Part shown: positions 1-9,704 of the stretch, in pieces
Position numbering within the stretch: the stretch's first letter is position 1
Layout of the letters: every line of letters starts with the position of its first letter
Assembly: GCA_943841885.1 (NCBI GenBank)
Contig: CALSZZ010000002.1
Coordinates: forward strand, 154,262 to 218,261
Source of the DNA: Candidatus Thalassarchaeaceae archaeon
Lineage (GTDB): Archaea; Thermoplasmatota; Poseidoniia; Poseidoniales; Thalassarchaeaceae
Length of the DNA stretch: 64,000 nt
Direction: 5' to 3'
Notes under the pieces: model-generated
What the model saw: only the letters and a program-made list of their open reading frames with translations
Databases searched by the model: none
What the model was told of the DNA's origin: nothing
Made by a program: the position numbers and the translations under genes

Positions 1-294
1 AATTACTTGTTCTTCCCTAGGTACGGGTAATCGAAAAAGCCCAAATCCATTTTCACCATAGCGATGCGTCAAATCTGTATCTAGCTCTTTTGGGAGATTA
101 ATTATTTTAACTGCATCGCCAGGACATAATTTAGCGCGCGTGAAGCAAACCGGACAAGCCGTTTCTAAAATTCTAAATTTATTCTCTTCAAACTGAATAC
201 ATTCTGCTCCACAAGAACCAGCGTATTTTAATAAATAATTATACGCTGGACTGTTGGGTTTACAACGCTCATCTAGTAGTACGGCTACTCTCAT
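1..294 (-). CDS. ABCE1/Rli1 ribosome-recycling ATPase, N-terminal fragment (continues beyond window edge)
   Basis: Reverse complement from ATG at 294 gives MRVAVLLDERCKPNSPAYNYLLKYAGSCGAECIQFEENKFRILETACPVCFTRAKLCPGDAVKIINLPKELDTDLTHRYGENGFGLFRLPVPREEQVI; matches the ABCE1 N-terminal layout (CKP..., INLP, THRY..N.F.L.RLP.PR). Not in the ORF track. Confidence 0.85.
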   Translation of the reverse strand, partial: MRVAVLLDERCKPNSPAYNYLLKYAGSCGAECIQFEENKFRILETACPVCFTRAKLCPGDAVKIINLPKELDTDLTHRYGENGFGLFRLPVPREEQVI

Positions 295-354
295 TTTATC
301 TCTCCGTACAATTTACTCTGCCTCTTGTATTTAGATAGACTCTATTGTCCTATG

Positions 355-1605
355 TCAAACTGCCAAGAATCTGTATCTTATGTAAACATATCCTGCTAGT
401 AGAATTTTTTCAGTTTTAGATAGTTGAATTCTTTTAGAAAATACGTCTCCATTATTTTTCTTAATCTTTTTTAGAATTGAACTGTAGAATGCTGCCATTG
501 CTGCGGGGGAGTATCTTGATGATTTATCAAGTAAAGGAAGTAGTTTGAATGCTTTATCTCTATATTCATTTGCTCTCCTAATATAATTCTCTACGAAAGG
601 TTTCCAACCTGGATGATTATTTATTTCAGTATTATATAATATATCATCCTCAGTAATTCCATATTTTGCCAAATCATCTAAAGGTAAATATATTCTATTT
701 CTCTCAGCATCTTCCTTAACATCTCTAAGGATATTGACAAGTTGCATAAAAACTCCCCATGATTCAGCATATTCCTTCGCCTTTATATTATCATATCCAT
801 AAATTTCAATACAAACTAGGCCGACAGTAGATGCGACTCTGTAACAATAAGCATAGAGATCTTCAAATGTAACGTATCTGTTAGTATGAAAATCATCTTC
901 CATACCACTGACCATATCATCAAGTAACTGTTTTGGTATTCCAAAATTATTAACAGTATCTTTTATTGCCATAAAAATCGGATCCGTTGAAGTAACATCT
1001 TGATATGCTGTTGATAATTTCTTCCTGTAGTAAAATAACTGTGACATTTTTTCATTATAAGAAACTCTATCTAAAACAGTATTTTTATTACTCAGATTAA
1101 ATATATTATCTCGATATTCTATTGATTCCGGATCATCAGATGACCCTCCCGGAAAAATATCTATGAAATCACCATCTGCTATATCATCCGCTCTTCGGCA
1201 AAATGCATAATATGCACAAATAGCTTTTCTTTCATAGTCTGGAAGAAACTTAAACGAGTGATAAAAATTACCCGCTTCTCTACGCGTCAGTTCTTCACAA
1301 TAATCGTAAGCAGTAGAAATCATATTATGAGGTACCTGAGATTCTTCCCATATGGGGGCATCAATATATCTAAATGGATTTGTCAATTCACCTCTTGATC
1401 CTATGACTCCCATGAAGATGGCCCCTTCTCGTATAGTTTCGAGTGCAGTTATGCTGATTGCACGTGTTGCATCTTTTGTCATTTTTACTGCAGAGCGAAC
1501 GAGCTCAATCCTTTTAACTGAGTTTTCTGAATCAATTAAAGAAACACTGCCGTCATCTGAAAGGATTTCACCGCCGATAATTTCTGGCAACTGCTCTTCC
1601 CTCAT
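355..1605 (-). CDS. phytoene/squalene synthase family protein with about 110 aa N-terminal extension
   Basis: Asp-rich motifs YYAFCRRADDIAD and LVNILRDVKEDAERNRIYLP. Confidence 0.85.
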   Translation of the reverse strand: MREEQLPEIIGGEILSDDGSVSLIDSENSVKRIELVRSAVKMTKDATRAISITALETIREGAIFMGVIGSRGELTNPFRYIDAPIWEESQVPHNMISTAYDYCEELTRREAGNFYHSFKFLPDYERKAICAYYAFCRRADDIADGDFIDIFPGGSSDDPESIEYRDNIFNLSNKNTVLDRVSYNEKMSQLFYYRKKLSTAYQDVTSTDPIFMAIKDTVNNFGIPKQLLDDMVSGMEDDFHTNRYVTFEDLYAYCYRVASTVGLVCIEIYGYDNIKAKEYAESWGVFMQLVNILRDVKEDAERNRIYLPLDDLAKYGITEDDILYNTEINNHPGWKPFVENYIRRANEYRDKAFKLLPLLDKSSRYSPAAMAAFYSSILKKIKKNNGDVFSKRIQLSKTEKILLAGYVYIRYRFLAV

Positions 1606-1684
1606 AGTTTACACATTAAGCGAGAACAATTCTTTCTTGAAGTTCACTATGGCTTGTTCTATTGAATATCATCACTTTCTAGAA

Positions 1685-2692
1685 TTATATCATATTCTTT
1701 CTGAGTAATTTTAAACTCTTATTTCTCGATAAAGATGCAAATAAAGCTCTTCTAAATATCTTCTTAATATCCTTTCTAGAAACTTTAATTCTGTTTCCGG
1801 CATCCAAAACGTTATTTTCAGTTAACATTATTAATGTTCTTTGCCCTATTAATATGGGTAAAAGACAAGATAATCTTAGCCTATATTCATTATTAGGTAA
1901 CAAGCCAACATACACTATTGCTTCTTTAAGGTAGTCATAGGTCTTAGAGATGTATGAATCATAAAGTGACCTAAATTCATTCATATTTTTTGAATCTAGT
2001 AAATCACCCGGTATCAAATTATATCTTAATAATTCATCTTCTGGTATGTAGCAACGTCCCATTAAGATGTCTTCTGGAATATCTCTTAGAATATTTATTA
2101 ATTGTAATGCCTTACCAAATTTTATTCCCTTTTCAAACAATTCCTTTCTTAATTCTTCGTTAGTATCAAATTGGTGATCTACAGACATATGTGTCCAGAA
2201 TTCACCTACACAACCAGCCACTGAGTAGGTATATTCATCTAATTCCTTTTCACTTTTTAGTGCAACGATGTTTTCCTTTGTGGGCATTCCAAATCTTTCT
2301 AAATCAAGTTTTTGACCTTCAATTATAATTTCTAAACACTTTCTAATTTTCATCCTATCTGAATCGTTTAATGAATTTGATTTTTCTAAATAATTAATTG
2401 GAATGTCGATATTTTTCAATAATTCTTTTTCTGCTAGATTCTCTTGAAGTACAGATAAGTCTGTTAAATCAGGCATTTCTTTTGTTACACCTTGGATTCT
2501 GTCACTATATATACTGATTAAATCAATAAGATTTTTATGATTTCCAACCCTTGAATCTGCAATGGTATCAGAAATTCTCGCAAGTAGATATGTCAAACCT
2601 ATTTGATTACGAATCTTTTTCGGGAGAACATTCAATGTTAGATAGAATGATCTAGACGTATCTTTTAGTAGAATATCTATGTCCCTTTCCAT
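1685..2692 (-). CDS. squalene/phytoene synthase family protein (second, tandem paralog)
   Basis: Motifs YLLARISDTIAD and LQLINILRDIPEDILMGRCYIP. Confidence 0.85.
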   Translation of the reverse strand: MERDIDILLKDTSRSFYLTLNVLPKKIRNQIGLTYLLARISDTIADSRVGNHKNLIDLISIYSDRIQGVTKEMPDLTDLSVLQENLAEKELLKNIDIPINYLEKSNSLNDSDRMKIRKCLEIIIEGQKLDLERFGMPTKENIVALKSEKELDEYTYSVAGCVGEFWTHMSVDHQFDTNEELRKELFEKGIKFGKALQLINILRDIPEDILMGRCYIPEDELLRYNLIPGDLLDSKNMNEFRSLYDSYISKTYDYLKEAIVYVGLLPNNEYRLRLSCLLPILIGQRTLIMLTENNVLDAGNRIKVSRKDIKKIFRRALFASLSRNKSLKLLRKNMI

Positions 2693-2808
2693 TTTATTTG
2701 CCTCACTTGGAACTTCATCATTTTATTTATCAGAGATGACCATATATCTAAGAATCTCCGTTTTATTATTATCATTGAAAAACTATCCATAAAGCTTCAT
2801 AATTTTTT

Positions 2809-3729
2809 TTATCTTAAGCCTGCTTCTTCAAGGGCTTTTACAAGTACATTGCCAATTTCTGAAGGATCTCGTGCAACATATATTCCTGCCCTTTCAAACG
2901 CAGCAAATTTTTCCTTTGCAGTACCCTTACCTCCTGATATTATAGCTCCTGCATGGCCCATTCTTTTTCCAGGGGGTGCAGTTGAACCAGCAACAAAACC
3001 AACTATGGGTTTACTCATATTTTTGGATGCCCATTCAGCAGCTTCTTCTTCTGCAGATCCTCCTATTTCACCAATTAGAACTACTGCTTCTGTCTGGGGA
3101 TCATTTTCAAATGCTTGTAAACAATCAATAAATCCTGTTCCATTTATCGGATCACCTCCTATGCCTACGCAAGTAGACTGCCCTTCTCCAACGCTCATGG
3201 TTTGTGCAACCGCCTCATAAGTCAATGTACCACTTTTTGACACGATTCCAATCCTTCCCTTTGCATGGATGAAACCAGGCATAATGCCAACCTTGCAACC
3301 TCCTTTTTCCCTTGGTGTTATTATTCCAGGACAATTTGGGCCTATTAACCTAACATTAGGGCACTTTCCAACATTTGCAACCGCATTAACCATATCAAGA
3401 ATAGGAATCCCTTCTGTAATGCAAACTACTAGTCCTCCGCCATTTGCCTGGAAGGCGTTAGCAGCCTCAATTATCGCTGCAGATGCAAAACGAGCTGGGA
3501 CATATATGACACTTACATTTGCATTAGTTTTTCCTATGGCTTCTTGCATGCTATTAAAAACAGATATTTCTTTTCCTGAGAAATTTAGTGTTTGCCCCCC
3601 CTTTCCTGGAGTAACTCCTCCTACTACATTAGTTTCATAATCTATCATCCTAGTTCCATGGAATGTACCTTGATTTCCAGTAATTCCTTGTATCAAAATT
3701 TTACTATTCTCATCTACCCAAATCGACAT
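2809..3729 (-). CDS. sucD: succinate-CoA ligase (ADP-forming) alpha subunit
   Basis: [36 protein letters not shown]; paired with sucC. Confidence 0.95.
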   Translation of the reverse strand: MSIWVDENSKILIQGITGNQGTFHGTRMIDYETNVVGGVTPGKGGQTLNFSGKEISVFNSMQEAIGKTNANVSVIYVPARFASAAIIEAANAFQANGGGLVVCITEGIPILDMVNAVANVGKCPNVRLIGPNCPGIITPREKGGCKVGIMPGFIHAKGRIGIVSKSGTLTYEAVAQTMSVGEGQSTCVGIGGDPINGTGFIDCLQAFENDPQTEAVVLIGEIGGSAEEEAAEWASKNMSKPIVGFVAGSTAPPGKRMGHAGAIISGGKGTAKEKFAAFERAGIYVARDPSEIGNVLVKALEEAGLR

Positions 3730-4937
3730 TATTGACTCCTCCTTGTTAATGACACAATCTTTTCTGCTCCTTCAGCAAGAGTATCTGCAGTAAAAACATT
3801 CAAATCGCTATTATTTAGGATATTTTTACCTTCGACATGATTTGTACCTGAAAATCTTACTACCAATGGAACATCCAAGCCGATTTCTTTCGATGCCTTA
3901 ATTACACTTTTTGCTACCATGTCACATTGAATGATGCCTCCAAAAATATTTACTAATATACCTTCGACATTTTCGTCTTCTAAAATTATTTCAAAAGCTG
4001 CAGTGATTGATTCACTGGTTGCTCCTCCTCCTATGTCCAAAAAATTTGCTGGCTCACTCCCATAAAGTTTTATCACATCCATTGATGCCATTGCAAGTCC
4101 TGCTCCATTTACTAGACAACCAATATTCCCATCTAATTTGACATATGATAATCCATACTTATCGGCTCTAATCTCTACTTCTTCTTCTTCCGATAAATCT
4201 CTTAATCCATCTCTCCATGGATGCCTAAATTCTGCGCTATCATCAAAACTAACCTTACCATCTAATGCAATAATTTCACCAGATACACTCTTCACAAGTG
4301 GATTAATTTCTATCATTGAACAGTCTTTATCTAAAAACATAGAATATAATGAATTCACCATTTCAACCATTTCATCTCTAGATTCGCCAGTAAGTCCTAG
4401 TAACTCAGAGAATTTGACTACTTCTTCATTTCTTAGGCCTTCCAACGGATCTGCCCATATTTTATGAATTGCCTCAGGTTTTTTCTCTGCTACTTCTTCA
4501 ATATCTACTCCTCCTTCAGTTGAACCCATTATTAATACTGATTTTGTATCTCGATCAATTAGAAGTGCTAGATAATACTCATGAGATATTTCACATCCAG
4601 ATTCGATGTATAGATTATTAACTATTTTTCCTTTTTCTCCTGTTTGTTTTGTTACTAACTTATTCCCGATTATGGATGATGCATATTTTCTGACTTCTTC
4701 TCTAGAGAATGCAATTTTCACTCCCCCTTCCATTATTTTTTCATTAGTATTTGGATCATAGAGTACGCCCTTCCCTCTTCCACCTGCATGAATCTGGCTT
4801 TTTACCGCTACTATGGTTGATTCTAATTCATCATATGCCTGTAATGCTTCATTTAGATTTGTACAATGTAATCCTTTAACCACCTTAACGCCAGAGTCAT
4901 AGAAAATAGCTTTGGCCTGATATTCGTGAATATTCAT
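3729..4937 (-). CDS. sucC: succinate-CoA ligase beta subunit
   Basis: [19 protein letters not shown] start (ATG at 4937 preferred over the upstream 4997 start), [22 protein letters not shown]; 1-nt overlap with sucD. Confidence 0.94.
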   Translation of the reverse strand: MNIHEYQAKAIFYDSGVKVVKGLHCTNLNEALQAYDELESTIVAVKSQIHAGGRGKGVLYDPNTNEKIMEGGVKIAFSREEVRKYASSIIGNKLVTKQTGEKGKIVNNLYIESGCEISHEYYLALLIDRDTKSVLIMGSTEGGVDIEEVAEKKPEAIHKIWADPLEGLRNEEVVKFSELLGLTGESRDEMVEMVNSLYSMFLDKDCSMIEINPLVKSVSGEIIALDGKVSFDDSAEFRHPWRDGLRDLSEEEEVEIRADKYGLSYVKLDGNIGCLVNGAGLAMASMDVIKLYGSEPANFLDIGGGATSESITAAFEIILEDENVEGILVNIFGGIIQCDMVAKSVIKASKEIGLDVPLVVRFSGTNHVEGKNILNNSDLNVFTADTLAEGAEKIVSLTRRSQ

Positions 4938-5038
4938 GCCATTCCCACACCCCTCTTGTCTTTGAAAGATACTGTATATATTGGCGATATAGGTCAAACC
5001 AACGAAGAACTCAAAGGGTAATTAGTCTAGCACAAAGT

Positions 5039-5998
5039 ATGGAGGTTATTGTATTAGTAGGAGGGTTTGGAACACGTCTACGCCCTTGGACTGAAGATAG
5101 AGTTAAACCCTTACTTCCAATACTTGATAAAACATTATTGGAGCGTGTCATAGAAGTAGTCCCAGAAGATTTAGTTTCAAGAGTAATCATCGCTGCAGGC
5201 CATGGTGTACAACAAATTGAAAACTTCTTTGCCGATAATGAAACTAATTATGAAGTAGTTATATCAATAGAAAAAGAGGCTTTGGGCACGGGAGGGGCCG
5301 TCGGATTAGCTGCCCAAAAACTGAAAGAAACGGGACCAGTATTGATTTTAAATGGTGATTTAATTTCAAGTGTTAACGTTCGTAGCCTAATAGAACATCA
5401 CAATTTGACTGGCTCCAAGGCAACATTATCTCTTTGGGAAGTAGAAGACCCAAGTCGCTTCGGAGTTTGCGATTTAGATGAGGAAGGAATGATAAGAAGA
5501 TTCCAAGAAAAACCAGCCCCAGGGACAGAATTTTCCAACCTCATTAATGCTGGTTGTGTAGTAGTAAGTAGGGATTTGATTGAGAATTTTTCTAGTGATA
5601 AGCATAGCATGGAACGAGTAGTCTTCCCTCCTGTTGCCGAGTCTGGAAATATGGCAGGACTTGTTTTTTCAGGTTATTTCGTAGATGCAGGAACACCTTC
5701 TTCTTACATTGAAGCAGCACAAACTTGTATTCAAAATAATAGATTTACATCGGGAATTAGAGTTGCGGAATCATGGTATGGGGATGGAGTTTCAAACACT
5801 TCAAACTCTAATCGTTGCTCAATAGGAAGTAATGTAAATATCGAAGAATCAGCAATTTTATCAGACTGTGTTGTCTTAAAAAATGCTAAAATAGGTAACG
5901 GTGTTAAATTGGAAAGATGCTTAATTGGCGAAGGAGCAATTATTTCTGATAACACATTCTTATCCGACGCAGTGGTAAATCATTATGCTATATTATAG
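5039..5998 (+). CDS. sugar-1-phosphate nucleotidyltransferase
   Basis: VLVGGFGTRLRPWTEDRVKPLLPI signature; C-terminal left-handed beta-helix-like segment. Confidence 0.88.
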   Translation: MEVIVLVGGFGTRLRPWTEDRVKPLLPILDKTLLERVIEVVPEDLVSRVIIAAGHGVQQIENFFADNETNYEVVISIEKEALGTGGAVGLAAQKLKETGPVLILNGDLISSVNVRSLIEHHNLTGSKATLSLWEVEDPSRFGVCDLDEEGMIRRFQEKPAPGTEFSNLINAGCVVVSRDLIENFSSDKHSMERVVFPPVAESGNMAGLVFSGYFVDAGTPSSYIEAAQTCIQNNRFTSGIRVAESWYGDGVSNTSNSNRCSIGSNVNIEESAILSDCVVLKNAKIGNGVKLERCLIGEGAIISDNTFLSDAVVNHYAIL

Positions 5999-6045
5999 TG
6001 AATTATCCCCGATATTGTCAAATTAGTTATCCTGTTCCGCAGTAT

Positions 6046-6708
6046 ATGGAAGAAAGACTGGTAGTGATTAATTTCAAAACTTATGAAGAAGCATTAGGGT
6101 TCTCTGCAGATAAATTAGCAAGAATTATGAGTAATTTAGAAACGGAAATTAGACTTATAGCTGTAGTTTCTCCATTCGACCTTTCATCAGTAGTTAGTGT
6201 AGCGCCAAATCTTGAAGTATGGACTCAACATTTAGATCCAATTTCATTTGGTTCGAATACAGGTTGGTTACATCCTGAAAACGCCATAGAAAGAGGTGCA
6301 AGTGGTACTTTAATAAACCATGCAGAACGCAAAGTGAGCATTGAACATATTGCCATGTTATTGGATCAGGTACCTGAGAATTTCACTGTCTGTGCTTGTG
6401 CCGCAAATATCAATGAGGCCGAAGCCATAAGTGCTTTGAAACCAACATTCGTTGCCGTTGAACCACCTGAACTGATAGGTGGAGATATTTCTGTAACTTC
6501 AGCAGATCCAAAAATTGTCTCCGGAACTGTAGAAGTTGTTAGAAAAATATCTAAAGATGTGCGCATATTATGTGGAGCAGGTGTAAAAAATGGTAATGAT
6601 GTTGCTAGGGCAATAGAACTTGGAGCCTCGGGAGTTTTACTTGCTAGTGGAGTAACCAAATCGTCTAATCCATCTAAATCGTTGGTTGATTTACTTTCTA
6701 AAATTTAA
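6046..6708 (+). CDS. tpiA: triosephosphate isomerase (archaeal type)
   Basis: MEERLVVINFKTYEEA, HAERK, CGAGVKNGNDVARAIELGASGVLLASGV; ATG at 6046 preferred over GTG at 5998. Confidence 0.88.
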   Translation: MEERLVVINFKTYEEALGFSADKLARIMSNLETEIRLIAVVSPFDLSSVVSVAPNLEVWTQHLDPISFGSNTGWLHPENAIERGASGTLINHAERKVSIEHIAMLLDQVPENFTVCACAANINEAEAISALKPTFVAVEPPELIGGDISVTSADPKIVSGTVEVVRKISKDVRILCGAGVKNGNDVARAIELGASGVLLASGVTKSSNPSKSLVDLLSKI

Positions 6709-6798
6709 TTTCTATTTTTATTTTATTTATTTTTACGTCAATTTACATAAATAAACCGCAGCCCTTTTCTCTAACTCATTTATCCGTTGGCGATTACA

Positions 6799-7614
6799 AT
6801 GTCAGATGAGGGCGCGACTGAAATTCAGAAAGTAAAAAAGAAAAACTACCAAAAAGAACTTTTTAGATTACAATTGGAGTTGATCAAATTACAAGAATGG
6901 GTCAAAGCTAAAGGGCTCAAAGTTGTAGTAATATTTGAAGGAAGGGATGCTGCAGGAAAGGGTGGTGTAATAAAGAGAATAACTCAATATCTAAATCCTA
7001 GGGTTGTAAAAGTTGCAGCATTACCTGCGCCTACTGAAAGAGAGAAGACTGAGTGGTACTTCCAGAGATATGTTGATCATTTGCCAGCTGCAGGGGAAAT
7101 TGTATTATTTGACAGAAGTTGGTATAATCGTGCAGGTGTAGAACGTGTGATGGGTTTCTGTACAGATAAGGAATATGAAGGTTTTTTACGCGCCTGCCCT
7201 ACCTTTGAAAGAATGCTAATTCGATCTGATACTATTTTGATAAAATATTGGTTTTCAGTTTCAGACGAAGAACAATTGAAGAGATTCAAGGCTAGATTGG
7301 CAGAACCTCACAAGAGATGGAAATTAAGCCCAATGGATTTAGAATCGCTTACTAGGTGGGAAGATTATTCAGAAGCCAAGGATAATATGTTTGCATATAC
7401 TGATACAAAAAGGTCACCATGGTATGTCGTTAATTCAGAAATCAAAAAACATGCCCATATAAATTGTATAAGCCATTTTTTATCTCTAATACCGTATGAG
7501 GACCTAACTCCAAAAGAAATAAAATTACCCAAAAGGAAAAAATCAACAGGATATATTCGTCCTCCTGAAGATGAACAAACCTTTGTTCCCGATTTTCATC
7601 TTAAATTGTTGTGA
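6799..7614 (+). CDS. ppk2: polyphosphate kinase 2 family protein
   Basis: VVIFEGRDAAGKGGVIKRITQYLNPR, FDRSWYNRAGVERVMGF. Start may be 6787 or ATG 6799. Confidence 0.92.
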   Translation: MSDEGATEIQKVKKKNYQKELFRLQLELIKLQEWVKAKGLKVVVIFEGRDAAGKGGVIKRITQYLNPRVVKVAALPAPTEREKTEWYFQRYVDHLPAAGEIVLFDRSWYNRAGVERVMGFCTDKEYEGFLRACPTFERMLIRSDTILIKYWFSVSDEEQLKRFKARLAEPHKRWKLSPMDLESLTRWEDYSEAKDNMFAYTDTKRSPWYVVNSEIKKHAHINCISHFLSLIPYEDLTPKEIKLPKRKKSTGYIRPPEDEQTFVPDFHLKLL

Positions 7615-7618
7615 AACT

Positions 7619-8872
7619 ATGAAATTTTTATCTTCCACGATTGTTATTATCATACTTATCTCTAGTGGGTGCTTAGGTATTTTCGAACATAATGTTGACG
7701 ACGACAACGATGGTTTTTTGAATGTAATTGATGATTTCCCTAATGATCCAGAAGAATGGATTGATACCGATGGAGATAGTATTGGAAATAATGCAGACTT
7801 AGATGATGATAATGATGGTTTTACTGACTCTCTTGAATTTGATTGTATTTCCAATCCATTAAATAATTCCTCAAAACCAATAGATATGGACAAAGATGGA
7901 ATTTGCGATATATTAGATGGAGATATTGATGGCGATAACTTACCCAATGTTTGGGAAATTAATAGAAACTTAAATCCATTCGATGCCAATGATTCTATTC
8001 TATGCCATGGATATGCCGAATATTGTTTAAGAAGTTATGATAATTTCACCTTTCCAGAGACTCATAATGCTTATTCAGCCTTAGAAGATGGAGTATTCAT
8101 GGGTGTAAATCATTACACTGGACTACAAGCACAATGGGATGGCGGAATCAGGGCTTTCATGGTTGATACACATCATGTTACAAGCGATAACAATGGCCCA
8201 GATGATGTGAGATTCTGCCATGGCTCTCCTAACTCTTTTCCTCATCCCTGCTCATATTCTGAAATAGATGCGTTCGAGTGGCTTACACTTCTCAATTCAT
8301 TAATGAATTCCAGTGGTAATAATTGTCCAATGTATTGTGGAGATGTTGTAACATTACTAATTGAAAATTATGTACCTGCAGAACATCTAAACAACCTCTT
8401 CAATAAAACTGGAATGTCCGATAGAATATATGTGCACAGTTTTGGAGATGTGTGGCCAGATATTGGAGACTTAATTTTAAGTGGGAAAGATTTAGTAGTT
8501 TTTTGGGAACAAACAGGAAATCAGCAATATCCTTGGTTACATGATTTTGGAGAATTTGGTTGGACTACTAACTACGGAGAAGATAATCAAAATGAAATGA
8601 AATGTACAATTCATCGAGGTAACGGTTCTCAACCTGTTTGGCACCTAAATCATTGGTTAACAAGTATTTTTGGTGTAGCCGACCCTTCAAGAAGCAATGA
8701 AGTTAATGATTACTATTTCCTATTAAATAGATCATTAGAATGTTGGGAAATAATGAATAATCGTCCAACTTTTATCGCTGTAGATTATTGGGAAGATGGA
8801 GAAATAACCAACGTCACCATCACTCTAAACAAAATGGAACATTGGTCCTCAGAAATACCTCCTCATCCTTAA
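7619..8872 (+). CDS. secreted lipoprotein with thrombospondin type-3-like Ca-binding repeats and a PI-PLC X-like domain
   Basis: MKFLSSTIVIIILISSGCLG signal peptide with lipobox; DDDNDGF/DTDGDSIGNNADLDDDNDGF repeats; TFPETHNAYS ... RAFMVDTHHV ... FCHG resembles PI-PLC-X catalytic motifs. ATG 7619 preferred over 7571, which overlaps ppk2. Confidence 0.72.
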   Translation: MKFLSSTIVIIILISSGCLGIFEHNVDDDNDGFLNVIDDFPNDPEEWIDTDGDSIGNNADLDDDNDGFTDSLEFDCISNPLNNSSKPIDMDKDGICDILDGDIDGDNLPNVWEINRNLNPFDANDSILCHGYAEYCLRSYDNFTFPETHNAYSALEDGVFMGVNHYTGLQAQWDGGIRAFMVDTHHVTSDNNGPDDVRFCHGSPNSFPHPCSYSEIDAFEWLTLLNSLMNSSGNNCPMYCGDVVTLLIENYVPAEHLNNLFNKTGMSDRIYVHSFGDVWPDIGDLILSGKDLVVFWEQTGNQQYPWLHDFGEFGWTTNYGEDNQNEMKCTIHRGNGSQPVWHLNHWLTSIFGVADPSRSNEVNDYYFLLNRSLECWEIMNNRPTFIAVDYWEDGEITNVTITLNKMEHWSSEIPPHP

Positions 8873-8932
8873 GATTCCTGAATGACTGATATAAACTAAA
8901 TCATAAAGCAGATTATCTATTGACTCGTCCGA

Positions 8933-9655
8933 ATGTTCATGCAGAGGTGCGGTTCAAAGGAAGTCTCTGATGCTTTTGTCAATAATGAGCAAATATATTT
9001 GATACTTGTACTTAGAAATTCAGATGATCCAGAGGTATCTCGTCTTATCGCCTTAGCATCTAGTAAATCAATACCAATTAAAGAAGGCTCTGAAAGAGAT
9101 ATTTGGAGGATGGCTAGAGATAACAAAGATCCCAATAAACCCAAAATACTTGCTTTAGTTGGAAGAAACCCTTATGCAGGTATAGATGAAATTTTTCAAA
9201 CTGGAGGTATAATTTGGTTACTTGCTGGGGCCAAATACCCAGTTAATATTGGATTCACCATAAGAACAGCCGAAGTTAGTGGTGCTAATGCTGTATTTAT
9301 TGATAGTAACCTGAACAATAGCGAGCGTAAGGGTGCATTACGCGCCTCGATGAAAGCACACCGTTTCATCCCATTACACTGGGCCGATGGTCTTTCGATA
9401 GTTGACAAAGCAAAAAATTTTGGTTACAGGATTATTTCTATAGAAGATGTAGGTTCCAAATCTCCTTGGGAAGTAGACTTTACTGGAAACGTGTTGCTAA
9501 TAATCGGAGGTGAGAGAGAAGGAATTTCTCAATCAATTCTTGATAAATCTGATGTGATATTAAGAATTCCAATGACCGGTTTTGTCCCTTCTTTTAATTT
9601 ACAAGCACCAATGGCAATTGTAGCCGCAGAAGCACAAAGACAAAGGTCGGCTTAG
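8933..9655 (+). CDS. TrmH/SpoU family RNA methyltransferase
   Basis: NIGFTIRTAEVSGANAVFID, LIIGGEREGIS, RIPMTGFVPSFNLQAPMAIVAAEA (SPOUT knot motifs). Confidence 0.88.
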   Translation: MFMQRCGSKEVSDAFVNNEQIYLILVLRNSDDPEVSRLIALASSKSIPIKEGSERDIWRMARDNKDPNKPKILALVGRNPYAGIDEIFQTGGIIWLLAGAKYPVNIGFTIRTAEVSGANAVFIDSNLNNSERKGALRASMKAHRFIPLHWADGLSIVDKAKNFGYRIISIEDVGSKSPWEVDFTGNVLLIIGGEREGISQSILDKSDVILRIPMTGFVPSFNLQAPMAIVAAEAQRQRSA

Positions 9656-9704
9656 ATTCAATTTTAACCCCTAGTTTCATGACCCTTAACCCAATCCTAG
9701 GTAC

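Noticed and set aside
2849-3640. Plus-strand ORFs 2849-3220 and 3269-3640 (and similar 1352-1708, 4138-4467)
   Set aside because: Antisense shadows of sucD, sucC and the squalene/phytoene synthase gene; Pro/Ser/Thr-rich low-complexity translations with no recognisable domains.
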